Shown here in pieces: positions 16,639 through 25,556 of a stretch of DNA of 64,000 nucleotides. The position numbers were made by a program, and so were the translations under genes. The notes under the pieces are model-generated. The model was not told the origin of the DNA and searched no databases. It worked only from the letters and a program-made list of their open reading frames with translations. The DNA lies in contig NZ_CP108644.1 of the NCBI RefSeq assembly GCF_041435495.1, forward strand, positions 8,231,501 through 8,295,500. The letters are read 5' to 3'. Within the stretch, counting starts at the first letter, position 1; every line of letters begins with the position of its first letter. This DNA comes from Streptomyces sp. NBC_01116 (GTDB lineage Bacteria; Actinomycetota; Actinomycetes; Streptomycetales; Streptomycetaceae).

Positions 16639-18153
16639 TCAGTCGCCGAACGGGTCGGCCGGGGTGCCGTGTTCGGTGATGACGGACTTCGTCTGGAGGA
16701 ACTCGGTGACGGCCTCGACGCCGTTCTCCCGGCCCAGGCCGGACTGCTTGTAGCCGCCGAACGGCACGCTCCAGTGCAGCAGCCGGTAGGTGTTCACCCA
16801 GACGACGCCCGCCTCCAGCCGTCGAGCCACCCGGTGCGCGCGGGCCGCATCGCGGGTCCAGAAGCCCGCGGCCAGGCCGTACTCGACGGAGTTGGCGAGG
16901 GCTACCGCCTCGTCCTCGGTGTCGAAGGGGTGCACGGTGACGACCGGGCCGAAGACCTCCTCCCGGCAGACCGCGAGATCGGGCCCGGCGTCGGCCAGCA
17001 CGGTCGGCTCGTACCAGAAGCCCGCCCCGGCCGGCGCGGCGACGGTGGCCCGCTTTCCGCCGGTGACGGCCCGCGCGCCCTTCGCCAGGGCGTCGTCCAC
17101 ATATCCCTCGATCCGTTCCAGAGCCACTGCCGAGGCCACCGGCCCGACGTGGGTACGCGGATCGAGGGGGTCGCCGACCCGCAGCCGCCCGACCGCCTCC
17201 CCGTACCTGCGGAGGAACTCCTCGTACACCTCGCGCTGCACGAGGACGCGGGAGCCCGCGACACAGGTCTGGCCTGCCGCGGAGAAGGCGCCCTGCCGGG
17301 CCGCGAGGACGGCCGAGTCGAGGTCGCCGTCCGCGAAGACGATGTGCGCGGACTTGCCGCCGGCCTCACAGACGTAGCGCTTCATCCGCTCGGCCGCGCG
17401 CGCCCCGAGCGTCCGGGCGACGGCGGTGCTGCCGGTGAAGGTGACCATGGCGACGTCGGGGTGCTCGGTGAGGCGGCGGCCCTCCTCGGCGCCGCCGATG
17501 ACGACGCCGATCACCCCGGGCGGGAACCCCGCCTCCAGCGCCAGTTCGGCCAGGCGCACCGAGGAGGCCGGGGCCTGCGGCGGCGGCTTGAGGATCACGG
17601 TGTTGCCCGCGGCCAGCGCCGGGGCGAGTTTCCAGGAGCCCAGGGAGAGCGCGCCGTTGAAGGGCGTGAGCGCGGCGACGACGCCCAGCGGTTCCTGGGT
17701 GATGAGCGCTCTCGCCGTGCCGCTGAGCGGACGTGAGACGTCCTCCATGGTCTCCGCCACGGCCGCGAAGTAGCGGTACCAACGGGCCAGGGCGCCGACC
17801 TCGCCCCGGGTGGCGGTGAGGGGTTTGCCGTTGGCCCGGGTCTCCAGTGCCGCGAGTTCCTCGGTATGGGCGACCAGCACATCGCCGAGTCGGTGGAGCA
17901 GGTCGGCGCGGGAGTGGGCGGGCAGCGCGCCCCAGGACGGGGCGAGGAAGGCGGTACGGGCGGCGTCGACGGCGGCGTCCACCGCGTCCGGGTCCTGGTG
18001 CGCACGGGCCCAGACCTTCCCGGTCGCCGGGTCGGTCAGCGGCACCGCCGTGCCGGCCGGCGCGCGCCGGGCACCGCCCGTGTGGGAGGTGTAGTCCTCC
18101 ACGGCCGGCAGGCTGTCGGGAGCGTTCTCGGAGGTGTTGCCGGGGGTGTTCAT
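16639..18153 (-). CDS. NAD(P)-dependent aldehyde dehydrogenase
   Basis: This 504-residue protein has the normal length and all motifs of the ALDH superfamily: ANGKPL, TPFN, the cofactor-binding FTGSTAVARTL, the general base in EAGGKS, the catalytic cysteine in GQTCVAG, and EEVFGPVV. It oxidises an aldehyde to the acid. In this operon it probably acts after the FAD-dependent oxidoreductase on an imported compound. It lies 58 bases downstream of the OppF-like gene in the same direction. The natural aldehyde is unknown. Confidence 0.93.
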   Translation of the reverse strand: MNTPGNTSENAPDSLPAVEDYTSHTGGARRAPAGTAVPLTDPATGKVWARAHQDPDAVDAAVDAARTAFLAPSWGALPAHSRADLLHRLGDVLVAHTEELAALETRANGKPLTATRGEVGALARWYRYFAAVAETMEDVSRPLSGTARALITQEPLGVVAALTPFNGALSLGSWKLAPALAAGNTVILKPPPQAPASSVRLAELALEAGFPPGVIGVVIGGAEEGRRLTEHPDVAMVTFTGSTAVARTLGARAAERMKRYVCEAGGKSAHIVFADGDLDSAVLAARQGAFSAAGQTCVAGSRVLVQREVYEEFLRRYGEAVGRLRVGDPLDPRTHVGPVASAVALERIEGYVDDALAKGARAVTGGKRATVAAPAGAGFWYEPTVLADAGPDLAVCREEVFGPVVTVHPFDTEDEAVALANSVEYGLAAGFWTRDAARAHRVARRLEAGVVWVNTYRLLHWSVPFGGYKQSGLGRENGVEAVTEFLQTKSVITEHGTPADPFGD

Positions 18154-18211
18154 GGAGCGGTGGTCCTTTCCGAGGACGGGATTTCCGAGGACGGGATTTG
18201 CTGGGAAGGGT

Positions 18212-19309
18212 TTACGGCGAAGGGGTTCGCGAGGAGACGGCTTCCGGGGGCGGGCCGGTTCGGGACAGCGCGGCCAGCACCTCGGGGGCGTCGGCGTGAT
18301 GGCAGGCCAGGGTGTGTCCGGTGGCCCCGGCGGCGACGGTCGGGGGCGGCGCGCCTTCGCGGCAGACCTCGGTGGCGAACGGACAGGAGCGCTGGAAGCG
18401 GCAGCCGGGCAGCGGATCGGCCGGGTCCGGGGGTTCCGCCCTGGTGCGGATCTCGCCGCGGAGGCCGGGCGCCCGGGGGTCGGGCACGGGCACGGCCGCG
18501 AGCAGCGCGTGGGTGTAGGGGTGGCGGGGCGTGGAGAACACCTCGTCGCAGGGGCCGCTCTCCATGATCAGACCGCCGTACATGACGATGACGTGGTCCG
18601 AGATGTGCCGCACCACGCTCATGTCGTGGGAGATGAACAGGAAGCTGACGTCCTGTTCGCTGCGGAGGTCCTTGAGGAGATTGACGATCTGGCCCTGGAT
18701 GCTGACGTCGAGTGCGGAGACGATCTCGTCGCAGACGATGAAGCGGGGCTCGACCGCCAGGGCGCGGGCGATGGCGGCGCGCTGGCGCTGACCACCGGAG
18801 AGTTCATGGGGATAGCGGTCGGCCAGCTCCGTACGGAGGCCGACCTGCGCGAGGAGATCCTCGACCCGCTCCCCGGTCTTCTCCCGGGGCGTCGTCCGGT
18901 GGACGGAGACGACCTCCCGGATCATCGCCCTGATGGTCATCCTCGGGTTGAGGCTGGCGTACGGGTCCTGGTAGACGATCTGGGCGAGCCGGGGCAGCGC
19001 CCCCGCGCGGCGGATCTCGTCCAGGGGGCGGCCGTGGACGCTGACCCGGCCGGAGGTGATGGGCGAGAGGCCGACCAGGGCGCGCCCGGTCGTGGTCTTC
19101 CCGCTGCCGCTCTCGCCGACGATGGTGACGATGCTGCGGGCGGGCACGGTGAAGGAGACCCCGTCCACGGCGTGCGCGGTGCCGGTGACCCGGCGCAGCA
19201 CCCCGGTACGGAGTGGGAAGTGGACGCGGAGGTCGATGACTTCGACGGCGTCGGTGTCGTTCTCGGGTGGTCCCGAGGTGGTGGGGGGCAGGGCGTCGGC
19301 GGCGTTCAT
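18212..19309 (-). CDS. Oligopeptide/dipeptide ABC transporter ATP-binding protein (OppF/DppF type)
   Basis: This 365-residue ATPase has Walker A GESGSGKTT, signature LSGGQRQRAAIARAL, Walker B FIVCDEIVSALD and the C-terminal oligopeptide-family extension with a Cys-rich stretch (GCRFQRSCPFATEVC) that binds an iron-sulfur cluster in several family members. The ATG at 19309 overlaps the stop of the OppD-like gene (ATGA), so translation is coupled. An in-frame open region further upstream is a shadow of the OppD gene. Together with the three following importer proteins it energises uptake. Confidence 0.93.
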   Translation of the reverse strand: MNAADALPPTTSGPPENDTDAVEVIDLRVHFPLRTGVLRRVTGTAHAVDGVSFTVPARSIVTIVGESGSGKTTTGRALVGLSPITSGRVSVHGRPLDEIRRAGALPRLAQIVYQDPYASLNPRMTIRAMIREVVSVHRTTPREKTGERVEDLLAQVGLRTELADRYPHELSGGQRQRAAIARALAVEPRFIVCDEIVSALDVSIQGQIVNLLKDLRSEQDVSFLFISHDMSVVRHISDHVIVMYGGLIMESGPCDEVFSTPRHPYTHALLAAVPVPDPRAPGLRGEIRTRAEPPDPADPLPGCRFQRSCPFATEVCREGAPPPTVAAGATGHTLACHHADAPEVLAALSRTGPPPEAVSSRTPSP

Positions 19310-20328
19310 GCGCGCTCCTCTCGGTGGTCCGCCCCGACGAGGACCGGTGCGGTGCAGGGGCAGCGGACGAAGTGGCCGGAGGTGGTGGAGGCGAGGGGGA
19401 GGAGGTCCGGGACGGCGTCCTCGCAGCTCGCGCGGGCGGCGGTGCACCGGGGCTGGAAGGCGCAGCCGGGCGGCGGTGCGGCGGGGTCGGGCGGGAAGCC
19501 GGGGATGGCGGGCAGGCGCTCTACCCGTTCGCGGTCCATCCGCGGAACGGACTCCATCAGCGCTTGGGTGTACGGGTGGCTCGGCCGGTCGAACAGCGCG
19601 GTGGTCGGGGCCGTCTCCACGATCCGGCCCGCGTACATCACCGCGATCCGGTCGGTGACCCCGGCGACGACCCCGAGGTCGTGGGTGATGAGGATGAGGG
19701 CCATCCGGAGGTCCTTGCGGAGCCGGTCGATGAGCTGGAGCACCTGGGACTGGATGGTGACGTCGAGGGCGGTCGTGGGCTCGTCGGCGATCAGGACCTG
19801 GGGTTCGCGGCTGATGGCCATGGCGATCAGAACGCGCTGGCGCATGCCGCCGGAGAGCTCGTGCGGATAGCTGCGAAGCCGTTCGCCCGCGGCGGGGAGG
19901 CCGACGAGGTCCAGGAGCTCCGCGCACCGGGAGGCGGCCGCCCGCCGGCTGAACCCGTCGTAGTGGATGAGGGGCTCTGCCATCTGCCTGCCGATGGTCA
20001 TGGCCGGGTTGAGCGCGGAGAGCGCGTCCTGGGAGACGAGCCCGATGCCGGAGCCCCGGACGGTACGCATCTGCCGGGGAGTGAGCGCGGTCAGGTCCTT
20101 GCCGTCGAAGGTCACCCGGCCGGAGATCTCGACGCCGGCGGGGGCGAGCATCCGCAGGACCGCCAGCATGGTCTGGCTCTTGCCGCAGCCGGACTCGCCG
20201 ACGACGCCGAGCGATTCGCCGGCGGCGACGCTGAACGAGACGTCGCGCACGGTCTCCAGAGGGGCGTCGTCGCCCTGGTCCTGGCCGCGGTAGGCGACGT
20301 TGAGGTGTTCGACTTCCAGTACGGTCAC
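19306..20328 (-). CDS. Oligopeptide/dipeptide ABC transporter ATP-binding protein (OppD/DppD type)
   Basis: This 340-residue ATPase has Walker A GESGCGKSQ, signature LSGGMRQRVLIAMAI and Walker B VLIADEPTTALD, and an OppD-type C-terminal domain with CAFQPRC and a further Cys pair. It is the first of the paired ATPases of this importer. The start is ATG, 14 bases after the stop of the DppB-like permease. Confidence 0.93.
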   Translation of the reverse strand: MTVLEVEHLNVAYRGQDQGDDAPLETVRDVSFSVAAGESLGVVGESGCGKSQTMLAVLRMLAPAGVEISGRVTFDGKDLTALTPRQMRTVRGSGIGLVSQDALSALNPAMTIGRQMAEPLIHYDGFSRRAAASRCAELLDLVGLPAAGERLRSYPHELSGGMRQRVLIAMAISREPQVLIADEPTTALDVTIQSQVLQLIDRLRKDLRMALILITHDLGVVAGVTDRIAVMYAGRIVETAPTTALFDRPSHPYTQALMESVPRMDRERVERLPAIPGFPPDPAAPPPGCAFQPRCTAARASCEDAVPDLLPLASTTSGHFVRCPCTAPVLVGADHREERA

Positions 20329-20342
20329 GGTGACGTCTCCCT

Positions 20343-21290
20343 CTAAGCCAGTTTGATCTTCGGGTTGAAGTACGCCTGGAGCACGTCGACCAGGAAGTTG
20401 ATCAGTACGAACGCGATGGCGATCACGAGGATCCCGCCCTGTACGAGGGGGATGTCGCGGGCGGAGATGGCCTGGTGGAGGGCGAGGCCGATGCCGGGCC
20501 AGGAGAACACGGTCTCGGTGAGCACCGCGCCGCTGAGCAGGAAGCCCGCCTGCAGGCCGATCACCGTGATGACGGACGGCATGGCGTTGGGGAGCACATG
20601 GCGCACGATCACCCGGAACTCACCGACACCGCGTGAGCGGGCGGTGCGGACGTAGTCGTTGCCGATGACCTCCAGCACCGAGGAGCGGGTCATCCGGGCG
20701 ATGACCGCCAGCGACCACGCGGCGAGGGTGATCACCGGCAGCACCATGTGGGCCGCCACGTCGAGGGCTCCACCGCCGCCGATGGACGTCATCCCGGTGG
20801 CGGGAAGCATCCTCGACTGGAGCGAGAAGACGATGATGAGCACCAGCCCGAACCAGAACGACGGTACGGAGTTGAAGAACAGGACGCCGACGGTGAGGCT
20901 CCGGTCCCGGGGCGAGCCGGGCTTCTGGGCGGCCCAGGTGCCGATGGCGACGCCCACGACCGCAGCGACGACGATCGCGGTGCCCGACAGCAGCAGGGTG
21001 TTGAGCAGCCGGTCGGACAGAACTTCGGAGACCGGCCGGCCGAAGGAGAGCGACCGGCCCAGATCGCCGTTGAACAGGCTGCTGAGGTAGGTGAAGTAGC
21101 GGGAGACGGCCGGTTGGTCCAGACCGAGGTCCTCGCGGAGCGCCTGGCGGTCGGCCTCGGAGGCGGTGGGGCCGAGCAGGGCGCTGGCCTGGTCGCCGGG
21201 GATGATCTGGCCGAGGCCGAAGGTGGCGATGGTCACCCCGAGGACGACCGGGAGCATGTGCAGCGCGCGGCGCAGCGTGAAGGTCAGCAT
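20343..21290 (-). CDS. Peptide ABC transporter permease (DppB/OppB type)
   Basis: This 315-residue permease starts MLTFTLRRALHMLPVVLGVT, the usual DppB opening with the first transmembrane helix. About six helices follow, with the EAA-type loop (DYVRTARSRGVGE, RHVLPNA) that docks to the ATPase. The ATG at 21290 has GGAG 8 bases upstream; an in-frame start at 21407 would add 39 residues overlapping the upstream gene and is rejected. It partners with the DppC-like permease. Confidence 0.92.
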   Translation of the reverse strand: MLTFTLRRALHMLPVVLGVTIATFGLGQIIPGDQASALLGPTASEADRQALREDLGLDQPAVSRYFTYLSSLFNGDLGRSLSFGRPVSEVLSDRLLNTLLLSGTAIVVAAVVGVAIGTWAAQKPGSPRDRSLTVGVLFFNSVPSFWFGLVLIIVFSLQSRMLPATGMTSIGGGGALDVAAHMVLPVITLAAWSLAVIARMTRSSVLEVIGNDYVRTARSRGVGEFRVIVRHVLPNAMPSVITVIGLQAGFLLSGAVLTETVFSWPGIGLALHQAISARDIPLVQGGILVIAIAFVLINFLVDVLQAYFNPKIKLA

Positions 21291-21309
21291 GGTGAATCTC
21301 CAGGGCTGT

Positions 21310-22260
21310 TCATGACCGGCTCCACCGGGTCCGCAGGGTGCGTCCGCCGCCGCGCACGGCCCGGGACGTGCGGCTGCGCGGGTCGAGACGGTCGCGGATG
21401 CCGTCACCGAGCAGGTTGAACCCGACGGCGAGCACGACGATCGCGAGGCCGGGGATGGTGGCGACGTGCGGTGCGGTCACCAGCAGGGCGCGCCCGCCGC
21501 TGAGCATCTGGCCCCAGTCGGGGGTGGGCGGCTGTGCGCCCAGTCCGAGGAAGGCGAGGCTGGAGCTGAGGATGACGTTGCGGCCGGTCTGGAGGGTGGC
21601 GAAGACGACCACGCCGCCGAGCAGGTTCGGGGTGATGTGGCGGAAGGCGATGCGCAGATGGCTGTAGCCGAGGGCGCCGGCGGCCTCCACGTACTGCTCC
21701 TGGCGCAGGGCGATGACATTGCCGCGGACGATCCGGCCGAACTCGGGGACGGTGACCACCACCATGGCGATGACCATCGAGGTGACGCCGGGGCCGAGGG
21801 CGACCCCGATGCCGAGGGCGAGCAGGATCCCGGGGAAGGAGAACATCACGTCGAAGACGCGCATCAGGGTGCTGTCGAGCCAGCCGCCGACATAGCCGGA
21901 GAGCAGTCCGAGGCAGCCGCCGATGGCGAGCGCCACCAGGGTCGGCACCACGGCGACCAGCAGGGCGAGCCGGGTGCCGTACATCAGCCGGCTGAGGATG
22001 TCACGGCCGACCTCGTCGGTGCCGAGGAGGTGGCCGCCGCTGAAGGGGCCGAGACCGATGGACGAGGGGTTGGTGGCGAGCGGGTCGTCCGGGGCGATCA
22101 GGGGCGCGAGGAGCGCGACGATGATCGTGGCGGCGACGATGGTGCCGCCGATGAGGGCGGTGGCGTTGCCGGAGCCCAGCAGTGCGCGCAGGCGGGTGCG
22201 CCGCCGAGGGGGCGCGGCCCGCACGGCGGCGGGGCGGGGTGGTGCCGCAGTGGCCTTCAT
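21310..22260 (-). CDS. Peptide ABC transporter permease (DppC/OppC type)
   Basis: This 316-residue permease has a basic N-terminal tail and a first helix followed by the characteristic LLGTDEVGRDILSRLMYGTR periplasmic-loop motif of DppC. The EAA loop is YVEAAGALGYSHLRI with RHITPN. It forms the membrane channel with the DppB-like protein. Its start lies 13 bases after the stop of the binding-protein gene. Confidence 0.92.
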   Translation of the reverse strand: MKATAAPPRPAAVRAAPPRRRTRLRALLGSGNATALIGGTIVAATIIVALLAPLIAPDDPLATNPSSIGLGPFSGGHLLGTDEVGRDILSRLMYGTRLALLVAVVPTLVALAIGGCLGLLSGYVGGWLDSTLMRVFDVMFSFPGILLALGIGVALGPGVTSMVIAMVVVTVPEFGRIVRGNVIALRQEQYVEAAGALGYSHLRIAFRHITPNLLGGVVVFATLQTGRNVILSSSLAFLGLGAQPPTPDWGQMLSGGRALLVTAPHVATIPGLAIVVLAVGFNLLGDGIRDRLDPRSRTSRAVRGGGRTLRTRWSRS

Positions 22261-22273
22261 GGCTGTGGTCTCC

Positions 22274-23908
22274 TCACCGGCGGCGGATGGTGGTGTAGTC
22301 GATGTAGACGGATGCGGCGGGCACGACCCCGTCGACCTTCCGGCTCAGCAGTCGGGGCAGCCGGTCCTGGTAGAGGAAGACCCAGGGCGCGTCGGCGGCG
22401 ATGCCGTCGGCGGCTTCCCGGTAGAGCGCCGTGCGGCGTTCCGGGTCGGGTTCGCCCCTGGCGCGGTCGAAGAGGGCGTCGACGTCCCTGTTGCGGTACC
22501 AGCCGCGGTTCACACCGTCGGGCGGATGCAGTTCCCCGCTGAACATGCGCTCCAGGAAGTCGGCGGCGTCGGCTCCGGTGGTCCATCCGTTGAACGAGCC
22601 GTGGGTCGTGTCGTTGTAGCCGTTGCCCTCCTCGGCGACGAGTGAGGCGAACTCCATGTACTGGGTGTTCAGGCGGACGCCGACCGCTTTGAGGTCCTGT
22701 TGGACGAGGGACATGATCTCGGTGGCCTGGGAGAAACCGGGGCCGCTGTCGGGTGCGAGCATCCGCAGCGTTACGGGGGTGGGCACGCCGCTCTCCCGGA
22801 TGAGCCGGCGGGCCTCTTCGGGGTCGTAGGTGTCCGCGGCGGCCCCGGGGCTCTCCTGGTACGCCTCGTTGCCCCGGGGCAACGGCCCGGTGGACGGGGC
22901 GACCTGTCGGCCGGTGAGGGTGGCGATCGCCCGGCGGTCGACGGCGTGGTTGAGCGCCCGCCGGAAGACGGCGTTGTCGGTGGGGGCGATCTTGGTGTTG
23001 AGGCGGATGAAGTACTGGTTGGCGGGCTCGGGGTACTGCACGGTCATGGTGCCGCCCTCGGCGAGCTGCTGGACCTGCTGGGCCCCGGCGCTGAGGATCG
23101 CGTCCACCTCACCGGTCTGCGCGGCGATGGCGAGCGTGGTGGGGTCGGTGACGGACTCCACGATGATGGAGGGGGTCCTGGGGGATCCGCCCCAGTAGGC
23201 CGCGTTCCGCTTCAGCGTGATGCGTTTGCCGCGATCGGCGGACTGCTGGGTGAAGGGGCCGGTGCCGACGGGGTTCAGGCCGATGTCGTCGGGCCGGTGG
23301 GCGCGGAGCGCCTTGGGGCTGATGATCGACATCCGGCGGTCGGTGAGCACCCGGGGGAGCCCGGCGTACGGCTCGGTGAGTCCGAGGACGACCGTGTGCG
23401 GGTCGCGGACGCCGACCTTCTCGATCCAGCGGGTCAGGAACTTCATGTTCCCGGCGGCCGCCGGGTCGTGGAAGGCGGAGCTCTCGTCCATGATCCGGTC
23501 GAAGTTCGCTTTCACGGCGGCGGCGTCGAAGGGTGAGCCGTCGGCGAATTCGACCCCCTCGCGGAGCTTGAGGGTGTAGGTCCGCGCGTCCGGTGACGCC
23601 TGCCAGGATTCGGCGAGCGCGGGCCGGAGTTCGGGAGCCCGGGCCGTCTCGGTGCCGAGGTCCTCGCGGATCAGCGGATCGAAGAGGGCGTCGATGACCC
23701 GGAGCACCGGGGTGCCGGATGCGCGGTGCGGATCCAGGGTGGGGATCTCTCCCTCGGCGCCGATGATCAGGGTCTGCTCGTCGCGGCCGAAGGACGGGTT
23801 GGCACTGCAGCCGGTGAGCAGGACACCCACGACGGCCGTACAGCCGACCGTCCGGCGGAGTATTCCTGTGCGTGGGCGCTGTGGCCCAGTGCGGCGCGAA
23901 AGCCTCAT
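22274..23908 (-). CDS. Extracellular solute-binding lipoprotein, family 5 (peptide type)
   Basis: This 544-residue lipoprotein has a signal ending in the lipobox LTGC (acylated Cys about residue 32) and a family-5 binding-protein body: EIPTLDPHRASGTP, YTLKLREGVEFADGSPFDAAAVKANFDRI and NPVGTGPF. It captures the substrate outside the membrane and delivers it to the DppB/C channel. Family members bind di- and oligopeptides but also opines, nickel chelates and other small ligands. The ATG at 23908 has AAAGG about 9 bases upstream and overlaps the preceding stop (ATGA). Confidence 0.93.
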   Translation of the reverse strand: MRLSRRTGPQRPRTGILRRTVGCTAVVGVLLTGCSANPSFGRDEQTLIIGAEGEIPTLDPHRASGTPVLRVIDALFDPLIREDLGTETARAPELRPALAESWQASPDARTYTLKLREGVEFADGSPFDAAAVKANFDRIMDESSAFHDPAAAGNMKFLTRWIEKVGVRDPHTVVLGLTEPYAGLPRVLTDRRMSIISPKALRAHRPDDIGLNPVGTGPFTQQSADRGKRITLKRNAAYWGGSPRTPSIIVESVTDPTTLAIAAQTGEVDAILSAGAQQVQQLAEGGTMTVQYPEPANQYFIRLNTKIAPTDNAVFRRALNHAVDRRAIATLTGRQVAPSTGPLPRGNEAYQESPGAAADTYDPEEARRLIRESGVPTPVTLRMLAPDSGPGFSQATEIMSLVQQDLKAVGVRLNTQYMEFASLVAEEGNGYNDTTHGSFNGWTTGADAADFLERMFSGELHPPDGVNRGWYRNRDVDALFDRARGEPDPERRTALYREAADGIAADAPWVFLYQDRLPRLLSRKVDGVVPAASVYIDYTTIRRR

Positions 23909-25512
23909 GCTTGTCGCCTTTGCTCGTGGTGAAGGTCGTGGAGCACCGCTTGGGCCGTGTTCCTGCCGGGTGTTCCGGTGATGTAGCCGCCGGGCCAGGT
24001 TCCGGCGCCACTGACGTAGAAGCCCTTCAGCGGGGTGCGGTAGCCGGCGACCTCGGGGTGCGGGCGGGCCCCGAAGAGATTCCCCGGCAGCATGTCCCCG
24101 TGGGTGATGTTGCTTTCCGGAAGCCCCAGTTCGCTCTCGATCTCGACCGGATTCATGAACCGGTGATCGACGACGCGGTCGGCGAGTCCCGGCATCAGCC
24201 GGGAGAGTTCCTCGACGCACCGTCGGCCGAAGCGCTCGGTGCGCTCGGCGTCCCAGGGCCCGTCGTGCGGACGGTAGGGGGCGTGCCAGGCGTTGACGCT
24301 GATGAGATGGGTGTTCCCGGGAGTGAGGCCGGGCGAGGTGAGGGTCGGTATCAGCCCCCACATCAGGGGCTGTTCGCTGGCGTGGCCCCGCAGCGCCCGG
24401 GAGACCGACTCCTCGATCTGCCCGAGCGAGGATCCCACCCGGAACTGGCAGGCCCGCACCTGCTCGGGATCCGCGTCCTCGGGGAGCCCCGCGTAGGCGG
24501 GCAGCGAGTCCACCTCCAGGACGACCTTGAACGCCGATCCGCGCATCGCGGTGCTCGTGACCTCGGCCCGGATCTCGGGCCCCATCGCCGCGTCGTCCAG
24601 CAGATCGCGGAAGAGGTGGACGGGGTTGACCGCCGACACCACCCGGTCGGCGGTGAACTCCTCGCCGGACGCGGTGACCACGCCCCGGACCCCGGCGTTC
24701 CCGTGCAGGACCCGTACCACCGGGGAACCGGTGCGCAGGGTGACGCCGTGGGCGCGGCAGCTGTCCTCCAACGCGTCCACGATCGCGCTCATCGACCCGA
24801 CCGGGAGACCGGTGGAGCCGCGGAGCGCGACCCGCTCGGCGGCGTCGCCGGAGTGGGGTGCGCCCCCTGCGGCCAGGGCGAACGGGCGCATCATCAGTCC
24901 GACGGCGCTGCCGGGCGTCGAGGGCGGTACGAGCTGGGCGTTCAGCGCCAGCAGGGCGAGCAGCGCCTTGGCCTGGTCCGACACGAGACGCTCGTCGAGC
25001 AGCCCGGTGAGGCTGCCCTCGAAGACGGCGGTGAAGAGCTTGTGCTCCTCCGGGTCGGTCAGCCGCTCCCGGAGGGCACAGAGCGCGGGCGGGGGGTCGT
25101 CGAGGGAAACCCGCAGGCTCGCGCCGAGCCGTTCCAGACCGTTGATCAGCTCCCGGTAGCGGTCGGCCTCGCCCGGCGCGAAGGCGTCGAGCTGCCGGTC
25201 GACGCGGGCGGGGTCGCGCCAGCCCAGGAAGCACCGGCCGTCGAACTGCTGGACCACGGTCGGGTCGGCCCGGACGAACCGGAGACCGTGGTCGGCGAGC
25301 CGGAGTTCATGGACGACCCGCGGGTTCAGCGACCCGGGCGAGTTGGTGAAGGCCAGGCTGCGGCCGGGCAGGAACTCGTATCCTCCGCAGGGTCCGCCCA
25401 GGCGCTGACGGGCTTCGACCACGGCGACGCGCAGTCCCGCCCGGCCCAGATAGGCGGCTGTCACCAGCCCGTTGTGCCCGCCCCCGACCACCACGACGTC
25501 AAACCGGTTCAT
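23905..25512 (-). CDS. FAD-dependent oxidoreductase, phytoene dehydrogenase-like
   Basis: This 535-residue protein has an N-terminal dinucleotide fold (VVVVGGGHNGLVTAAYLGRAG, then E at the end of strand 2) and a C-terminal FAD-binding segment (KGFYVSGAGTWPGGYITG). It belongs to the CrtI/amine-oxidase superfamily subgroup often annotated as NAD(P)/FAD-dependent oxidoreductase, which need not act on carotenoids. No carotenoid genes are near. In this operon it likely oxidises the imported or hydrolysed compound. The ATG at 25512 lies 44 bases after the dipeptidase stop. The in-frame extension further upstream is a shadow of the dipeptidase gene. Confidence 0.88.
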   Translation of the reverse strand: MNRFDVVVVGGGHNGLVTAAYLGRAGLRVAVVEARQRLGGPCGGYEFLPGRSLAFTNSPGSLNPRVVHELRLADHGLRFVRADPTVVQQFDGRCFLGWRDPARVDRQLDAFAPGEADRYRELINGLERLGASLRVSLDDPPPALCALRERLTDPEEHKLFTAVFEGSLTGLLDERLVSDQAKALLALLALNAQLVPPSTPGSAVGLMMRPFALAAGGAPHSGDAAERVALRGSTGLPVGSMSAIVDALEDSCRAHGVTLRTGSPVVRVLHGNAGVRGVVTASGEEFTADRVVSAVNPVHLFRDLLDDAAMGPEIRAEVTSTAMRGSAFKVVLEVDSLPAYAGLPEDADPEQVRACQFRVGSSLGQIEESVSRALRGHASEQPLMWGLIPTLTSPGLTPGNTHLISVNAWHAPYRPHDGPWDAERTERFGRRCVEELSRLMPGLADRVVDHRFMNPVEIESELGLPESNITHGDMLPGNLFGARPHPEVAGYRTPLKGFYVSGAGTWPGGYITGTPGRNTAQAVLHDLHHEQRRQA

Positions 25513-25556
25513 GCCCACCGCTCCTCTCCGTGTCCACGCCGTCTTCCCGGCGGCCG

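Noticed and set aside
18212..19927. A 571-codon single ATPase frame
   Set aside because: Only the part downstream of 19309 matches an ABC ATPase; the rest is the out-of-frame overlap of the OppD-like gene.
22274..25234. A 986-codon frame suggesting a fusion protein ahead of the binding protein
   Set aside because: The lipoprotein signal and ribosome site begin at 23908; the upstream part is an out-of-frame reading of the FAD oxidoreductase gene.
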